Shown: positions 21,944-34,328 of the stretch, piece after piece | Position numbering within the stretch: position 1 is the stretch's first letter | Layout: each line of letters begins with the position of its first letter | Origin: Diatrype stigma | Taxonomy: Eukaryota; Ascomycota; Sordariomycetes; Xylariales; Diatrypaceae | DNA length: 64,000 nucleotides | Direction of reading: 5' to 3' | Assembly: GCA_022225965.2 (NCBI GenBank) | Contig: JAKJXP020000071.1 | Span: forward strand, 124,001-188,000 | Notes under the pieces: model-generated | Told to the model about the DNA's origin: nothing | The model's database searches: none | What the model saw: only the letters and a program-made list of their open reading frames with translations | Translations under genes and position numbers: made by a program

Positions 21944-24040
21944 ATGGCGCTGTTGTCCCTTTCCAGAGCGGCTCTTCTGCTGACGTCGCTTCTCTCAATT
22001 TGCACTGCTGCTCCGGTCGAGCTTGTAACTATCTCTGCGGACCCGAGTCCCAGTGACCCGGCAGTCCAGGAGCATTTGCGGAGACAAGCCGATCTTATTG
22101 CCAATGAGAAGCTTGAGAGATCAGGTTAGTCTGAGTCCAAATCCGATAGTAGAACGGGAATAGCTGGCCTGCCTACTGGGCCATCTACGTAGGTAATACT
22201 GACGCCCAGACAGACTATGCGTTCCGCTCCTCCCTGTCCAACACAGCGATCCAGGCCGAGGCCATCGTCGCGGCGATCCGCCAGCACGAGATCGAGAACT
22301 TCTGGCGCGTGGCGGGCGGCCTGGGCCACGAGGAGGACGAGCGCTTCGCCGGGATGATGTTCCCCAAGGCCAAGCCGCTGATCCCGTCCACGACGCTGTG
22401 GACCATCATCTCGCGCATGCCCAAGGGCTCGCTCCTGCACGCGCACCCCAGCGCCGTCATGGACTACGGCACCATCCTCGACATCCTGCTGGGCACCGAG
22501 GGCATGGTGATCTCGGCCTCGCAGAGCGTGTCCACGCCGCTCGCGGCCGCGAACGCCACCATCGCCTTCGCGCACGTCAACAACATCACGGCCGTCGCGC
22601 AGCAGCAGGGCAACGTCTCCATCAGCTCGCCGGACTACGCGCCGGGCGCCCTCGTGCCCCTCACGCACGCCGCGGACGCGTACCCCGGCGGGCGGGCCGG
22701 GTTCGCGGAGTTCTGGATGAGCAAGGTGACCATCTCCGAGGAGGAGTCCGTGAGGCACGACCTGGGCGTCGATGCCATCTGGCGCACGTTCCAGAAGTGC
22801 TTCGACCCGGCCGGCTCGGCCACCTCGTACGAGCCCGTGCTGCGCGAGGTCTACCAGCGCATGTTCGCCGCCTTCGTCGACGACGGCATCTACTGGGCCG
22901 AGTTCCGGTCCGGCGGCTCGTCCGCCTCGCTGGTGCCCGCCGGCGAGGAGACGCCGGACCCCGACCCCGAATTCCAGTTCCGCGTCCTGGTCGAGGAGCT
23001 GGAGAAGTTCCAGGCCACTGAGAAGGGCCAGGCCTTCTGGGGCTTGCGGGTCATCTGGTCGGATGTCCGGAGCAAGGCCCGGGAGTCGATTCTCACTAGT
23101 AAGATCTGATCAGCCCTCCCCTCCCTCCCACCTCTCTCAATATGGAAACACTGGCTGCGATACGCCCTGGTTTAGAATCAGTGCTCTGCTTTGCTCACAT
23201 ATAAACCACGCAGACATGAAGAAGGCGATCCAGCGAAAGCAGAACTTCCCCAACCTCTTCAGCGGCTACGACCTCGTGGCGCAGGAGGATCTCGGGCGGC
23301 CGCTGTCGGACCTCGCGCCCGAGCTGCTCTGGTTCCAGAACCAGACGGCGTCGCTGGACCTGAACATGCCCTTCTTCTTCCACGCGGGCGAGACGCTCGG
23401 CGACGGCAACGCGACCGACGACAACCTGTTCGACGCGCTGCTGTTCGAGTCCCGCCGCATCGGGCACGGCTTCTCGCTCTTCAAGCACCCGGAGCTGATG
23501 GAGCTGGCCCGGAAGCGCAGCGTCATCGTCGAGGTGTGCCCCATCTCTAACGAGGTCCTGCGGCTGAACACCGACATCCTCCACCACCCGCTCCCGGCCA
23601 TGATCGCGCACGGCATCCCCGTGGCCATCAGTAACGACGACCCCGCCATCCTGGGCCAGGACAACCCTGGCTTGAGCTATGACTTCTACCAGACCATTCA
23701 GGGGTTCGACAACATCGGCCTAGGCGGACTTGTAAGTTTGCTCGCCCTTCCCACTTCCACATCTTTCAATCCACCCTGTTTTGCTGTCTTGCTTTCTCTT
23801 GGTCTGTCGAAACTAAACAAACTGTCGGTCAAGGGCGCCATGGCACACAACTCCGTTCGCTGGTCCAACTTCGAAGACCAGGACCACGAGGAATGGGTCC
23901 GCGATATTCAGCTGGGGGCCGCCGGGACAGGCATCAAGGCGCAGAGGCTGAGAGATTGGGAGGCCAAGTGGGAAGCCTTCTGCGAATGGATTGTAGACGA
24001 ATATTCCGAGTGGCAGAAGAACATGACTATCATAGGCTAA
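21944..24040 (+). CDS. Secreted adenosine deaminase-related growth factor (ADGF/ADA2/CECR1 type)
   Basis: Four exons (21944-22124, 22214-23098, 23214-23731, 23834-24040) give 596 residues. A signal peptide (ALLSLSRAALLLTSLLSICT) marks an extracellular enzyme. ADGF-type enzymes hydrolyse adenosine to inosine and ammonia. Metal and catalytic blocks are present in order: GSLLHAHPSA (His-x-His), FHAGETLGDGNATDDNLFDA, RIGHGF, IVEVCPISNEVL and ISNDDPAILGQ with the paired Asp. The N-terminal QAEAIVAAIRQHEIENFWRV segment belongs to the family-specific extension, and length fits ADGF rather than cytosolic ADA. All junction phases match. The third intron (102 nt) is a multiple of three and free of stops, so its retention would insert 34 residues without breaking the frame. 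Confidence 0.92.
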
Positions 24041-25028
24041 GTAGTTACCTTGCCTACGACGATCGAGGTAACTAGCTGTTGGACTTGGCACACCCTCCCA
24101 TATCAACTAGTGTGCCACCTCAAGATGTGTTTGAGATTATCAGCCATTGAATGGGGTGAGTGTGACGGATTGAGAACGATTCGTATATTTATCTCAAAGA
24201 CATGCAGGAGGAACTTTACCTTCGGTCACGCTTGCTTGTATGATCACTTTGATGTCCAATCTTCCTAACAGTCTGTTATAACTTGATATGCCCATAGTAT
24301 GTCAAAGCCCCTTTCCTGTCTTCGTCTTGGGAATCTATGGACCCAGGATTTTGGCGTCAAGAGGCCTCATGAGCTGAGATCCTTCTCAACCTTACTGATT
24401 ATAGCCCTTGGCAAAGAAGCAACCACGAGGACACTCGAAGATCTCTACTTGTTTTGTTTCTACAAGATAGAAGGCCAACACCCAGCTACTTATGTAAGCA
24501 CATAAATTGACCCCTGGTGCCAGGACAGGGAATCTTCCGAAGGATTTCATATATTAGTCCCCTTTGTCGGGTACGCAGTGAGATGATATGGGTTCTTCCG
24601 CTGTAATCCACATATGATATTAGGGAGGTGAGACTGAGAGTCGGAAGGTATTTGAGCAGGTTTTAAGCATTATTTACTGAAACATGGTCGAAATACTCTA
24701 AATGAAACCAGCATAGTAATCGGCCCCTGCTCTCGCCAATGGGTATAAGCCTTCTCGATCTCGACTGGGAGATGCCAGCGCCGCGATGTGCCGAAGGCCA
24801 ACCTGGGCAGTATTGCCATGGTATGATAGGAAGATAGTGTGATAGATTAGATCCGATCAGTCTCGGTGTTAGACGTCTTCGATATCCTGGTCGCTTGTGG
24901 GGTCGTCGTCAAAAGATTTATATGTATAAATGATGGACGACGCTCTCAAGAAACACGACCAGTCAAGCAAACCTATCTCCCAATCCTGTTCGGACTAAGT
25001 AGGTAATCAACCGGGTATTCCCGCCATC
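24041..25028. other. Intergenic, no gene seen
   Basis: Roughly 1 kb containing the end of the deaminase transcript and the promoter of the DJ-1/PfpI gene. No coding, RNA or repeat signal is convincing. Confidence 0.55.
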
Positions 25029-25811
25029 ATGGTCAACGCAACAAGTACGTGATCCCCCAGTATCGGCCCTACTAGGCAGTATATAATACTCACTCTGCCG
25101 ACAGCCCCCCTCCGCATCGGATACGTGCTGTTCCCGGCGCTGACGGCGCTGGATCTTTTCGGCCCCCTCCAGGCGCTGAACTTTCTCTCCATCAAGCAGA
25201 ACATAACACTGTCCCTCATCTCGACCGACCTGGAACCCGTCAGCATCGACCGGACCATCCTCGACGGCGTGTCGCAGGGGATGCTGGGGTCGTCAGCGTC
25301 GCCGTATTTTTCGCAGTTCGTGCTGCCGACGCACACGTTCACCGACGCGGCACTCAATGACCTCGACGTCATCCTGGTCCCCGGGGGGCCCGGGACGCGA
25401 AACCTCAACGCGACACAGCCGGCGGTCGACTGGCTGCGCGCGCGCATGGACTCCAACTCCTCTTCGCCTTCTGGCGGACCCGACTACATGCTAACGGTGT
25501 GCACGGGGGCGAGCCTGCTGGCGCGCACGGGCTATCTGGAGGGGCGCAACGCGACGACCAACAAGGCGGCCTTCGACTGGGTGCGGTCGGTCGAGCACGC
25601 CGACAAGGTCAACTGGGTGCCGAAGGCGCGATGGGTCGTCGACGGCAACGTGTGGACGAGCTCGGGCGTCAGCGCCGGCACCGACATGATGCTGAGCTGG
25701 ACCGAGCACGTCTACGGCCGCAACGCGAGCGAGACCGCCCGTATCACTATGGAGTGGAACGCGCTCAACCAGACGGACGACCCGTTTGCGGGATTGTATG
25801 GGCTGGCGTAG
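25029..25811 (+). CDS. DJ-1/PfpI (ThiJ) family protein
   Basis: Two exons, a 16-nt first exon (25029-25044, MVNAT plus one base) and 25105-25811, give 240 residues. The fold is that of the glutamine-amidotransferase-like DJ-1/PfpI family: LRIGYVLFPALTALDLFGPL at the start, VILVPGGPGT, and the nucleophile elbow LTVCTGASLLARTG with Cys at about residue 138. SSGVSAGTDMMLSWTEHVYG and a C-terminal PFAGLYG follow. Relatives include isonitrile hydratases, transcription factor-like proteins and glyoxalase-type enzymes, so the reaction cannot be fixed. Several N-x-S/T sites occur but there is no signal peptide, so a cytosolic place is likely. Confidence 0.85.
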
Positions 25812-26773
25812 TAGATAGGAAGGAGCCCGAGCCGTGGTGCGAGTAAGTCTGCAGTTAGTTACCTGACAGACCGTCTTCAAGCTGCCAAGCTGTACATCCC
25901 TTGTTCTTCCGATATAGGATATCCTTTCTTCAGATCACAATATCATGGCTTTGATGCATTCTCACTGTGAAGGAATGACTAAGTAAAGGGATTACTGGAG
26001 CTGGTAGCTCTCACTAAGCTACTAGTATTTTACACTGACAAACTGAGTCTGCTGTTCTATTGTATACAATAGGGGCACTCCTTATAGTGGGCTGACTGCA
26101 GGTTACTTCGTAGTTATTTACCTAGGTCGGTAGGTATGAATGAAAGTAGCAGGTTCTTCGCGATAACGAATTGACAAGCAGGGAGATACTGCAAAGGATC
26201 ACGGCTATATCCGCGCTATAATCATGCAATCAATGTAATCTTTATCGGATCCGTCCTGGAGAATGCCCGATCTACAGGGGAGAATACGCAAAACACCGTA
26301 CGATGCTACGATGTCCGGCTGAAATCGAGATGGTCGCTAAGCTTATATCAGCCAAAAAAGCGAAATTCTATACATGCACTCGCACCTCCAAGACGGCTAT
26401 AGCCGCGATCGAACATAAAGAGAGCCAAGAAAGGCCCTGCAATTTACATTTGAGACCGAGCATGTAAGCGCTGATCGTCACACATAAATAGGACCTGCCG
26501 CATTTGCTTACACGCTCTGCGATCCCAATACCTTGGCATCTCTGTTTAGTTTCGTTTCGGCGCCGCTCAGCTCCGGCCAGCGCAACTGAAATCACAACAT
26601 AAATCGCTCTCCTCGCAACATCAAGCAAGACATCTATCTATCTAGTCATCCACGCTTCCATCTACATATCACTCATCCCCCTTGTGCGCCTCAGCTCTAC
26701 GCACCTACCCAGTTACCTACTGATTGATCCAATTCATACAAGAACAATCCCAAATTCAGGACGAAAATACACA
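25812..26773. other. Intergenic, no gene seen
   Basis: Nearly 1 kb between two + strand genes. It holds the promoter of the small secreted protein. No other feature is supported. Confidence 0.55.
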
Positions 26774-27157
26774 ATGCAGCTCACGACTCTCCTCACGACC
26801 GCAGCCACCGCTCTGCTCTACCTGCGACCCGTGCTCGCCGAGATCGAGCCGGGCTTCTGCCCGTCGAACGACCCGAGCTGCACCGAGTGCAACCTGGCGT
26901 GCTATTCGAACTGCCCGGCGCCGCTCTCGACCGAGCAGTGCTACAACGACTGCCTTTTATGCCGGCGCGAGAGCTCGTCCTGCGCGTGGGTGCGCACCGA
27001 CTCCAGCCCCGACTGCGACGCCTGCGCCGACAGCTGCGTCTGCACCATCGGCCACGTGTGCAACCCCACGCCCGTCCCCACGGGTAGCGGCAGCGCGGGC
27101 CCGGCCCCTACGGGTGCAGGCTCCAAGATGCGCGATCTGTTCGGTGGGCGCGCGTGA
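26774..27157 (+). CDS. Small secreted cysteine-rich protein
   Basis: A single exon of 127 residues. The N-terminus MQLTTLLTTAATALLYLRPVLA is a clear signal peptide. The mature part has 14 cysteines within about 75 residues (from FCPSNDPSCTECNLACYSNC to CVCTIGHVCNP), an even number consistent with seven disulfides. The C-terminus is a Pro/Gly/Thr/Ser-rich tail without cysteine. The start at 26774 is the ATG just before the hydrophobic core; a longer frame begins upstream but would bury the signal. Such proteins include candidate effectors and cell-wall proteins, and I do not recognise a named family. The tail is not long enough or hydrophobic enough for a GPI signal. Confidence 0.8.
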   Translation: MQLTTLLTTAATALLYLRPVLAEIEPGFCPSNDPSCTECNLACYSNCPAPLSTEQCYNDCLLCRRESSSCAWVRTDSSPDCDACADSCVCTIGHVCNPTPVPTGSGSAGPAPTGAGSKMRDLFGGRA

Positions 27158-27651
27158 GCGAAAAGAGGGTGGGAAAGAGAGAGACGGCAGGTAGGCAGCA
27201 GAAGTGCTTCAGAAAGCTATAAAAAGGGGGCGGGGGCGGGGGAGATTGTGTGGAGAAGACTACTTAGTCAGGCTTGAATTCAGTGTGGAGACTAGGTAGC
27301 TACTATACATAGGGGCGAGGAGAGGACTTATAGGAGATATGTAAAAACGCTATAGGGTGGAGGGGGTTAAGGGCGGTAAAGCTGGTCGGGGGCACATGAG
27401 CAGATGAATGAAATGAAATATTTGACCATCTTACATATGTCACGAAACACCTTGAAAATTCAACTTGATGAGTTGGCAAATCTGATACACGAACTATATG
27501 AACTATGTATATATTGGGCTTGTACGTAGGTATATAGAGTTGTATTCAAGAAAGCACCCTAGTTCTCACCAATCACTCCTCCACTTTCGAGCTCTCTATT
27601 GATGTCTGAATGCGAATTGCAGCCAATCGGTTAGCGTGCGAGATCCGTCGT
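27158..27651. other. Intergenic, no gene seen
   Basis: The interval between a + strand and a - strand gene ending toward each other. It contains a G-rich run near 27225-27243 (GGGGGCGGGGGCGGGG) downstream of the small secreted protein gene, and nothing else of note. Confidence 0.55.
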
Positions 27652-29936
27652 CTACAGTTCCTCGTGCTTTGCCCCGGGTTTATCGGATAACAACTCTTCC
27701 GCCGCAACCCTGCGGACACATTTGTAGCCCCTGAACTTCCGGGCGCTGAGCTTTGCCTCGAACTGGATACCACGTAATCAGCGGGAAATCGTCAAGATCG
27801 TAGGAAACGACGAGGAATGTGTTTGGCGAAAAGGGGGCTTACCATCTCATCGATCTCTTCCAGGGTGCGGCCATGGACTTCCGGCAGGAAGAAGTAGACC
27901 CAAACCGCGGTCACTATACAGGATGGGAACCAGATGTAGCCGTACCGTGGACCCCAGTTTAGAGACTCGGGATTTATAAAGTAAGGAGCGGTGAAAGTGA
28001 CAATCCAAGCGGCGAGGAACGCCACGGCTGATGCAGCCCCGAACGTGTAGCTCCGTAGACGTTGCCTGTGGTTCACTTGGTTAAATTTCAAGACATGGCA
28101 ACCCAAAAAGACAACCTACTAGCGACATGCTGGGAAGACTTACGATGGGAGCTCTCCTCCAGATAACCAGGCATATGGCGCAATCATTGCCTGCATACAG
28201 CCTCGTTAGTACAAACAGTCGAAACATAACCCACGCTTCGGGAGCGGCTTGGTCTCACATTGTAAGCCGATATATATATAGTAGTCAACCCGATGATGAC
28301 CTTTCCCGTACCGATCGTCCCCGGATTCTGATCGTAAACAACCGCGATGATCAGCTGGAGTATTCCGCAGATGACGAGGCCATTCGTGAGCAGGACGCGG
28401 CGGCGTCCGTATCGGACGATGACCAGCGAGTTGGCCACGAGAGCTGCTAAGCCGACGGTGCTGAGAACGCAGCTCATCGCGAACGGGTTGGAGACCTTCG
28501 CCATGGTGAAGAAGTAGGCTTTGTATGCTACGCGAAGAAAACAAGGGTCAGGCTTGAGATCGTGCCAAAGAGGGCTGCGGTATCAATAGGGGAAGGAGGG
28601 GGTTCCCCTTACATATGACAAACATCGAACCCGAAGCAGCCTGAGTAGTAATTCCGGCGACCGAGAGAAGCGTTCGCCTCCTGTCGATGGGGTTCTTGAA
28701 CATGTCGACAATGCCAACGTCGCTCCCCAGCTCGCGCTCCCTGGCGATGGCGTCCTGGATCTCAGAGAGCTCGACGTCGATCGGAGCTCCCGTTGGCCGC
28801 AGCCACTTCAAAGCTTTGCGGCCTTCCTCTATGCGGCCTTGCAAGATCAGCCAGCGAGGCGATTCGGGTATGAACAGCATCCCCACGGCTAGGAAGAATG
28901 GCATGACGTATATGATCCCGAGCGGGATGAGGTAAGCCGATTTGTCAGGCCGGGACGAGGTTCCGAAATCGACAATGGTGCCGATGAGTGTTCCCTGGGG
29001 TTGTGAGCCCTGGCTTGGGTGAAGTTCACTCGCTGCAAAGGCTAATTGACTTACGAAGGAAGTGGAAAACTGGAATACCGATAAGAAGAGACCGCGATAT
29101 TTCGCTGGGCTGCTTTCTTGTATCCTGTGGAGGTTTGGAGTTAGCTCCTATTCTTCTGTAGATTTTATTGACGACACGAAATGTGCCCGAGAACATGGAA
29201 ACGATAGTATCGCACACGTAGTCATCAAACTGGAACATAGGACATATATCAAAGCTCAGTCCGACCCCCAACTTCCCCTATTTCCCCGCCTCCTCTCCAC
29301 ATCACAGTCCTTGAGACACCGAATTCGGTGCCAAGATCGACATTCGACCTAGGCAGATCGCGTACGATACAAGAAACCACGGAACGTACCAAAGCTGTGA
29401 GAACGTCATGAAGTAGCCGTTTGCCAAGCCGTTGACCAGCCGTCCGACATAGAGTGCGTTGATGTCCGTTGTCGTCATCATGATCACGTTCGAGACGAGG
29501 CAGCCGAGGCACGCAATGTACAGGCACAGCTTCCGGCCGAGCTTGATGGCCACGAAGCCGGCCGTGCCGGAGCTGAGGAAGGCCCCCAACGTCATGAGAG
29601 ACGTGATGAGCTGCTGCCGCACCGGCGACAGGTTCCACCCAATGACGGTGCCCGGCGCTTCGTGTCCGAAGATCTAATCCACACCGACGGTTCTCTCCGT
29701 AAGCTGACTAAGTTCAAAAGGCAACTAAATTTCAGGAAATCCGGGGGAAAGAGGTGCTGATATCCCATCTATCTATCCATCCACTCATTTCTTACCTTGA
29801 GGAAGCCGGGCATGGCCTGCAAGCCCCCGATGAGTCCAAAATCGATGCCATATTGGAACGGCGACAGTATGATCAGGCCGCACGCGAGGAAGCACCGCCA
29901 GTGGTCGCGAATTTTCAAGTCGTCTTTGGCCGTCAT
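27652..29936 (-). CDS. MFS sugar transporter (12 TM)
   Basis: Eight exons (29936-29796, 29673-29390, 29124-29055, 28994-28613, 28527-28259, 28190-28144, 28065-27843, 27762-27652) join in frame to 508 residues, the usual length for fungal sugar:H+ symporters. Signatures: FQYGIDFGLIGGLQAMPGFL in TM1, the loop IKLGRKLCLYIACLG, and VGRLVNGLANGYFMTFSQLW followed by IQESSPAKYRGLFLS. PESPRWLI ends the first half, the second-half loop is RYGRRRVLL, then comes APYAWLSGGELPSQRLRS, and FLPEVHGRTLEEIDEMFEAK ends the transporter core. It should sit in the plasma membrane. Substrate specificity (hexose, disaccharide or other) cannot be read. Every intron has GT/AG ends and matching phase. Confidence 0.9.
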
Positions 29937-30496
29937 TGTCACTCGCCAGCCAGTCGTGGTTGACCTTCGCAGCAGCAACTTCGTGTACCTAGAAGGCAAA
30001 GGTTTGGTGTGTAGGGAAATGTTTAGGAAGCCGACACGGCCCCAGCTCACATATGTGTATCATCCTCCCCTCTTGCCTTCTTGGAAGATCCCCAGGGTCC
30101 GCCAGGTTCGATGCAGCATTGAGTGTCCCCTGCAAGTGCCGAACCAAACACTGGAGTCTGCCAAGTTGGGGTATCAAGTCTGGGCCAGGGTATCACAACA
30201 GCCTGGCAATGCGGAGGCGGGGGTGCCCTGTATGGCCGTTCTGGGGGAAGCTGGACCATTCAGCCTGTTAGACGGCCCGAGTGGCATGCTCGTGGCTGGT
30301 TGGATTTATCCGATACAGTCGAAAACTACCTTAACTCCATGTCGTTCTGGGAGACGCACATGAGGATAGTATTACAATATTGCACTGGGTCGGCTTGGGA
30401 TGAGAACTTCGTAACAATAAGCAGTGGCGCATCGTAGCAAATTGACTTAGCTCTAGTATACACTATAAGAATGCGCCCGTATGGTGCTCAGCTTGC

Positions 30497-31137
30497 TCAG
30501 ACATCTACATGATCTTGCCCTTCGATCGTGCGAAAGGCAACAGAGTCCTCCAATAAACTGTCTTCTATCCAGCTCTTGTGGTCTTCGACAATACTATCTG
30601 TGTGTCGCCCCTGGTAACGACGAGCACGTCGCCTTAATTCCAGTTCTACGGCGCACTGGACGACAGCCATAAGCAATATCATCGCCACGACGACCTTGTC
30701 CCCGGGAATCTCGAAGACACACGTGAGGAGGCCCCAAAGGTACGCCGCATAATAATATATGGTCTGACACAGGGAGTACAGAATGGTGCGGAGTGCAGAA
30801 ACTGGGCTCTCGTAATCGGAGAGAACTCGATGGAGGAATCTACCACCACCGACATTAGGACTCGTGGAGTCGGCATGGCCGATCGAAGCCCATCTAATAG
30901 ATACCAATAGTTAGTAAGTGGGGGCAGTGTAGTGAAGCGCTGGAAACAGCATTTTGCGTACGTGTCATGTAGGCCGGCGACTGGTCGTAGGTAGGCTAGG
31001 TTCATGCTATTGCTCACTGCCTGGGCGAAGGTCTCGCTTCCCAAGATAGCAATGGGTCTAACCAGGTGCCCCGATGGTCGAGGTGCCAACAGCGTTGGTA
31101 CGGAGATGAATTGGGGGATTACTGGCGTTGGCGCCAT
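30497..31137 (-). CDS. Small predicted membrane protein, unknown function
   Basis: Two exons (31137-30962, 30893-30497) give 190 residues. The first exon codes an N-terminus rich in Pro and hydrophobic residues (TPVIPQFISVPTLLAPRP). After the junction comes a Ser/Gly region, then two hydrophobic stretches, TILYSLCQTIYYYAAYLWGLL and VVVAMILLMAVVQCAVELEL. A strongly basic RRRARRYQ and an acidic tail follow, so one or two membrane spans with a basic cytosolic side are likely. The intron (GTACGC...TTAG) keeps the frame. I do not recognise a family; the model rests on the long in-frame join and the membrane pattern. Confidence 0.55.
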
Positions 31138-32041
31138 AGTGAAGCTCTTGAAAAGGGGGAGAGTTCTTGCTGGTGGATTGGTTGATAATAGGGGTTTTTG
31201 GTGACGTAAATGTTGTATTTGTAGATGAGAGGCGTCCTGGAGGTGGGAGCCGTGAGAATTTCTGGTCTTATACATGCTTAAATTTTCTTCTTGTCGGATA
31301 TAGCTTAACTAAATATGCTTCAGATCGCTCGGGAAACCTTTGACAACTGATCGTCTACCTATTTGGCGAGGTAGAGTTCGAATTCGCGGCGTCAGTCCTA
31401 GAAAGGCTTCTGTAGCATGGACCTAAGGAACCTTGAATATTGCGGTGCGGTTCAGGTAAGCTTTTGGATCAAAGCCCAAAGGCTGGGTTAGCCACTACTA
31501 TACTCGTATTGCTTAAAGTTCTCACCCAAACCTGGCTACACATGCGGGTGTTTTACGAATAGGACTAGTTCTAAAGCTCCCTATGCCTATATACAAATTC
31601 ATTATCCTCAGAAAGGATATTCCCGGACAGTGCTGATGACTGTGTAGTTGGCACTGCAATACAACTGTCCTTGATTTTCTATGTGACTTCTGCAAACGCT
31701 TCTGGAAATGCCAGTGCGTACAAGTCCTAAGTAACGTGTACATCTGGAGACGCACTGGGGAATAGCTAGTCGTGTGTTACACGAAATTGAAAATAACATA
31801 TTCTCGAGTCTCCGCTATAACGCGGAGAAAACACTGAGTGATTGATATTCAAGCTGAATACTATCTACCGTCGACAGACATACATTACATGAGTGGTTAT
31901 AAATATGACAGTACATATAACTCCGGAAAAGAAAGCCAACCGGTCGTGTCCTTATTATCCTTATCCATACATCATAAGTCATCAATCATCACACGGATTA
32001 GTTCAAGCAGTAAAAGCAAATAAGTCATGGCATAAACCACA
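31138..32041. other. Intergenic, no gene seen
   Basis: About 0.9 kb of mixed sequence; only short open frames without motif support. Confidence 0.5.
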
Positions 32042-34328
32042 TCATGCCACACCCCCCCAGTGAAACCCAATGTTCAAGCGCGTGAGTGTCTGATGCCGCA
32101 GCTGGAATGTGAACGGAGATAGCGAGGAGGGCGACAGTTTGGACTTGGACTTTGACTTTGGCCTTTTCTTCGAAGCCTTCGCCGCGCCACCACCACCACC
32201 GCTATTATTATTGCCCCGATTCAGCCGGACCTCGCGATCGGTGGGGAGCTGCTCGGCGTCGACGTCGGCCTGGCCGACGACGGCCGGGTCCTTGCGCGAG
32301 ATGAACAGGCGCCCCGCGGAGCGGCGGGGGAACTCGACGATGAGCAAGATGGTGTCGATCTCGAGCGCGATCGCTGGCGCGTTCTCCTGCACGTCGTGGT
32401 GGTACGGCAGGTCGTCGCTCCGCAGCCGGATGGTCGACGAGGGGACGGAGCGCACCGCCGCCTGCGCCTGCGCCTGCGCCCGCTGAGACGTGGACTCTTC
32501 TTGGATTCTCGGCGGCGGGGTTGTCGGCGATGTCGGTTGGGTGGACGGCGGCGATGGTGGCAGCTGGGTTGATGGCGGCGATGGCGGTTGGCTTGACGGC
32601 GACAGCGGCGGTCTCGAAGAATCGTGCGACCGCCTGCTCCTCTTCTGCGTTAGGATGGGGGGCCTCGACATGGGAATAGGGGGCCTCGATATGGCTCTGT
32701 CCCGCGTCGTGGTCTTCAGATCGGGAGGACGAGAAGCTCTCTGGACGCCCCTCTCCCGCATGGTACTCGGCGCACGACTCCGCGCGCGGCTACTTGCACG
32801 ATCTGGGGGCCCCCGCGAGGCAGCTCTGGAGATGGCTCCTTCACGCCTGTCATCGCCCCAGACGACACGACATGGGAGCTCCGTCAGTGTTTCTGCGCTC
32901 GATCTCAAGGTGCCATCCGAGCCGACGGAAGAAGGGGGTGCCTTCGTCGATGACACTTTCGAAGCCAGCGTGCTCCGCTCGTTCTGCACATCGCTCTCGC
33001 TCGATGCGCTAGACAATCGCGTGAAAGCGCGGCTTTCCTGGTCGTACGACCACCTCGTAGGTCGCACAGGCGGGTCCCAACGCAGGTGTTCCTCAGTTTT
33101 CCGTATGTGGTCCGTCATGAACTTGACGATGAGGGAGAAGCTGTCGACTTGTTCCTGCGCCATCCAATCCACGTCGGGGAGGGTCCACTGCGAGTACAAG
33201 CGCTTGTAAGAGTGGGACACCCGATATAGCCCCTGTTGTTTCAGGAACAGGTCGCACAGGTAGCACGTTGACTTGCTACACCCAATGGCTCGCGGTCGAG
33301 GCTCATCAGGGTGTTGTTCGTAGTAGAAGACCTGCTGCATCTCGGCGTGAACGAAGCATTGCTTTGCGGTGCCCGGTCGAGGCACATCTGGAAACGCATC
33401 GAGGTGCTTTAATGTGACGCCCTGGAATAGCGCGCTGTGGGTCTGTTGCCTGACGATTCTAACCAAGTCTTTGCAGGAGTGGAAGTACCGAGCCAGCTTG
33501 TCAACCTGGGGTATACCGGATCTAACAATGCAATCTTGAGAAAAACCGAGACATCGTAGGTGCTTCTCCAACGAGCCTCGCCCCCCGAGTGCAACAAGAT
33601 CAGCGGATTTTTTGATGATGTCGTCTAGGTACAAGTTCTCCGTTAAAGCATTGCTCTTGTTCTCGAGTGGTCTCAGGCTTTCCAGGAGAGCATCCACCTT
33701 TCCAAGCAGAATTGCTATTCCCGGGGTATGCTGTGATTCATCTCTGTTCTGATCTCTGAATTCTTGGAGTTGCGACAGCAAGAAAAATCGTTCTTTCGTG
33801 AGATATGAAGATTGTGACAACCATGGTGGCCTAATTCTTTGCAGCATTCGATCTCTACAAAGCTCAACAACCTGTCCTAGAAGCTGTTGGCAGACCTTTT
33901 GCCGATTTCGCACTATGATGCTGAGATCAGCGCATGCTTGTATGATTGCAACTCACCACACAGTAATGAAATAGCATGTTGATACCTTTGAACGCATATT
34001 TTTGGATGATGTCGAGGATGTTACGTAGCCCCTTGACTGTTGTTTCTGTCGGGGTGTAGTTGCTCGCTAATAGGACCGTGATACCCTCACGCCTCTCCTG
34101 GATCGTCACGGCGGATACTGTTCCGACTCCCTCCTCCGAGTTCGCCAAGAATGCAAGATCGTCGGCAAGCTGAAGCTCATCTTTGAATTTCAACACACGC
34201 CCGTCTGTCTCTGCGATCTCTTTTGGACGGTAGTATTCTTCATCAACAGGATATCGTGTCAGATCCTGTAGCTCTGCAACGGCTTTGTGGAAGTCCAGTT
34301 TGGTCCCATTTCCCCAAAAATTGGCCAT
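32042..34328 (-). CDS. OTT_1508-like nucleic acid deaminase domain protein
   Basis: Two exons (34328-33986, 33912-32042) give 737 residues. A helical N-terminal half (ANFWGNGTKLDFHKAVAELQ onward) leads to a deaminase core. CFVHAEMQQVFYY carries the zinc-binding His and catalytic Glu (H303-A-E305). Next comes AIGCSKSTCYLCDLFL with the Cys-x-x-Cys pair (C331, C334), plus an extra Cys at 326. This matches the fungal OTT_1508-like branch of the cytidine-deaminase superfamily, known mainly from comparative genomics. After the core, GLYRVSHSYKRLYSQWTLP continues the fold. Residues from about 410 to 640 are disordered and rich in Pro, Ser and Arg, with PPSPPSTQ repeats, and a basic tail follows. The substrate is unknown. 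The gene lies in the accessory-looking part of the window. Confidence 0.8.

Noticed and set aside
29797..30363. 188-codon + strand frame
   Set aside because: It is antisense to exon 1 of the sugar transporter and its promoter, without motif or codon support.
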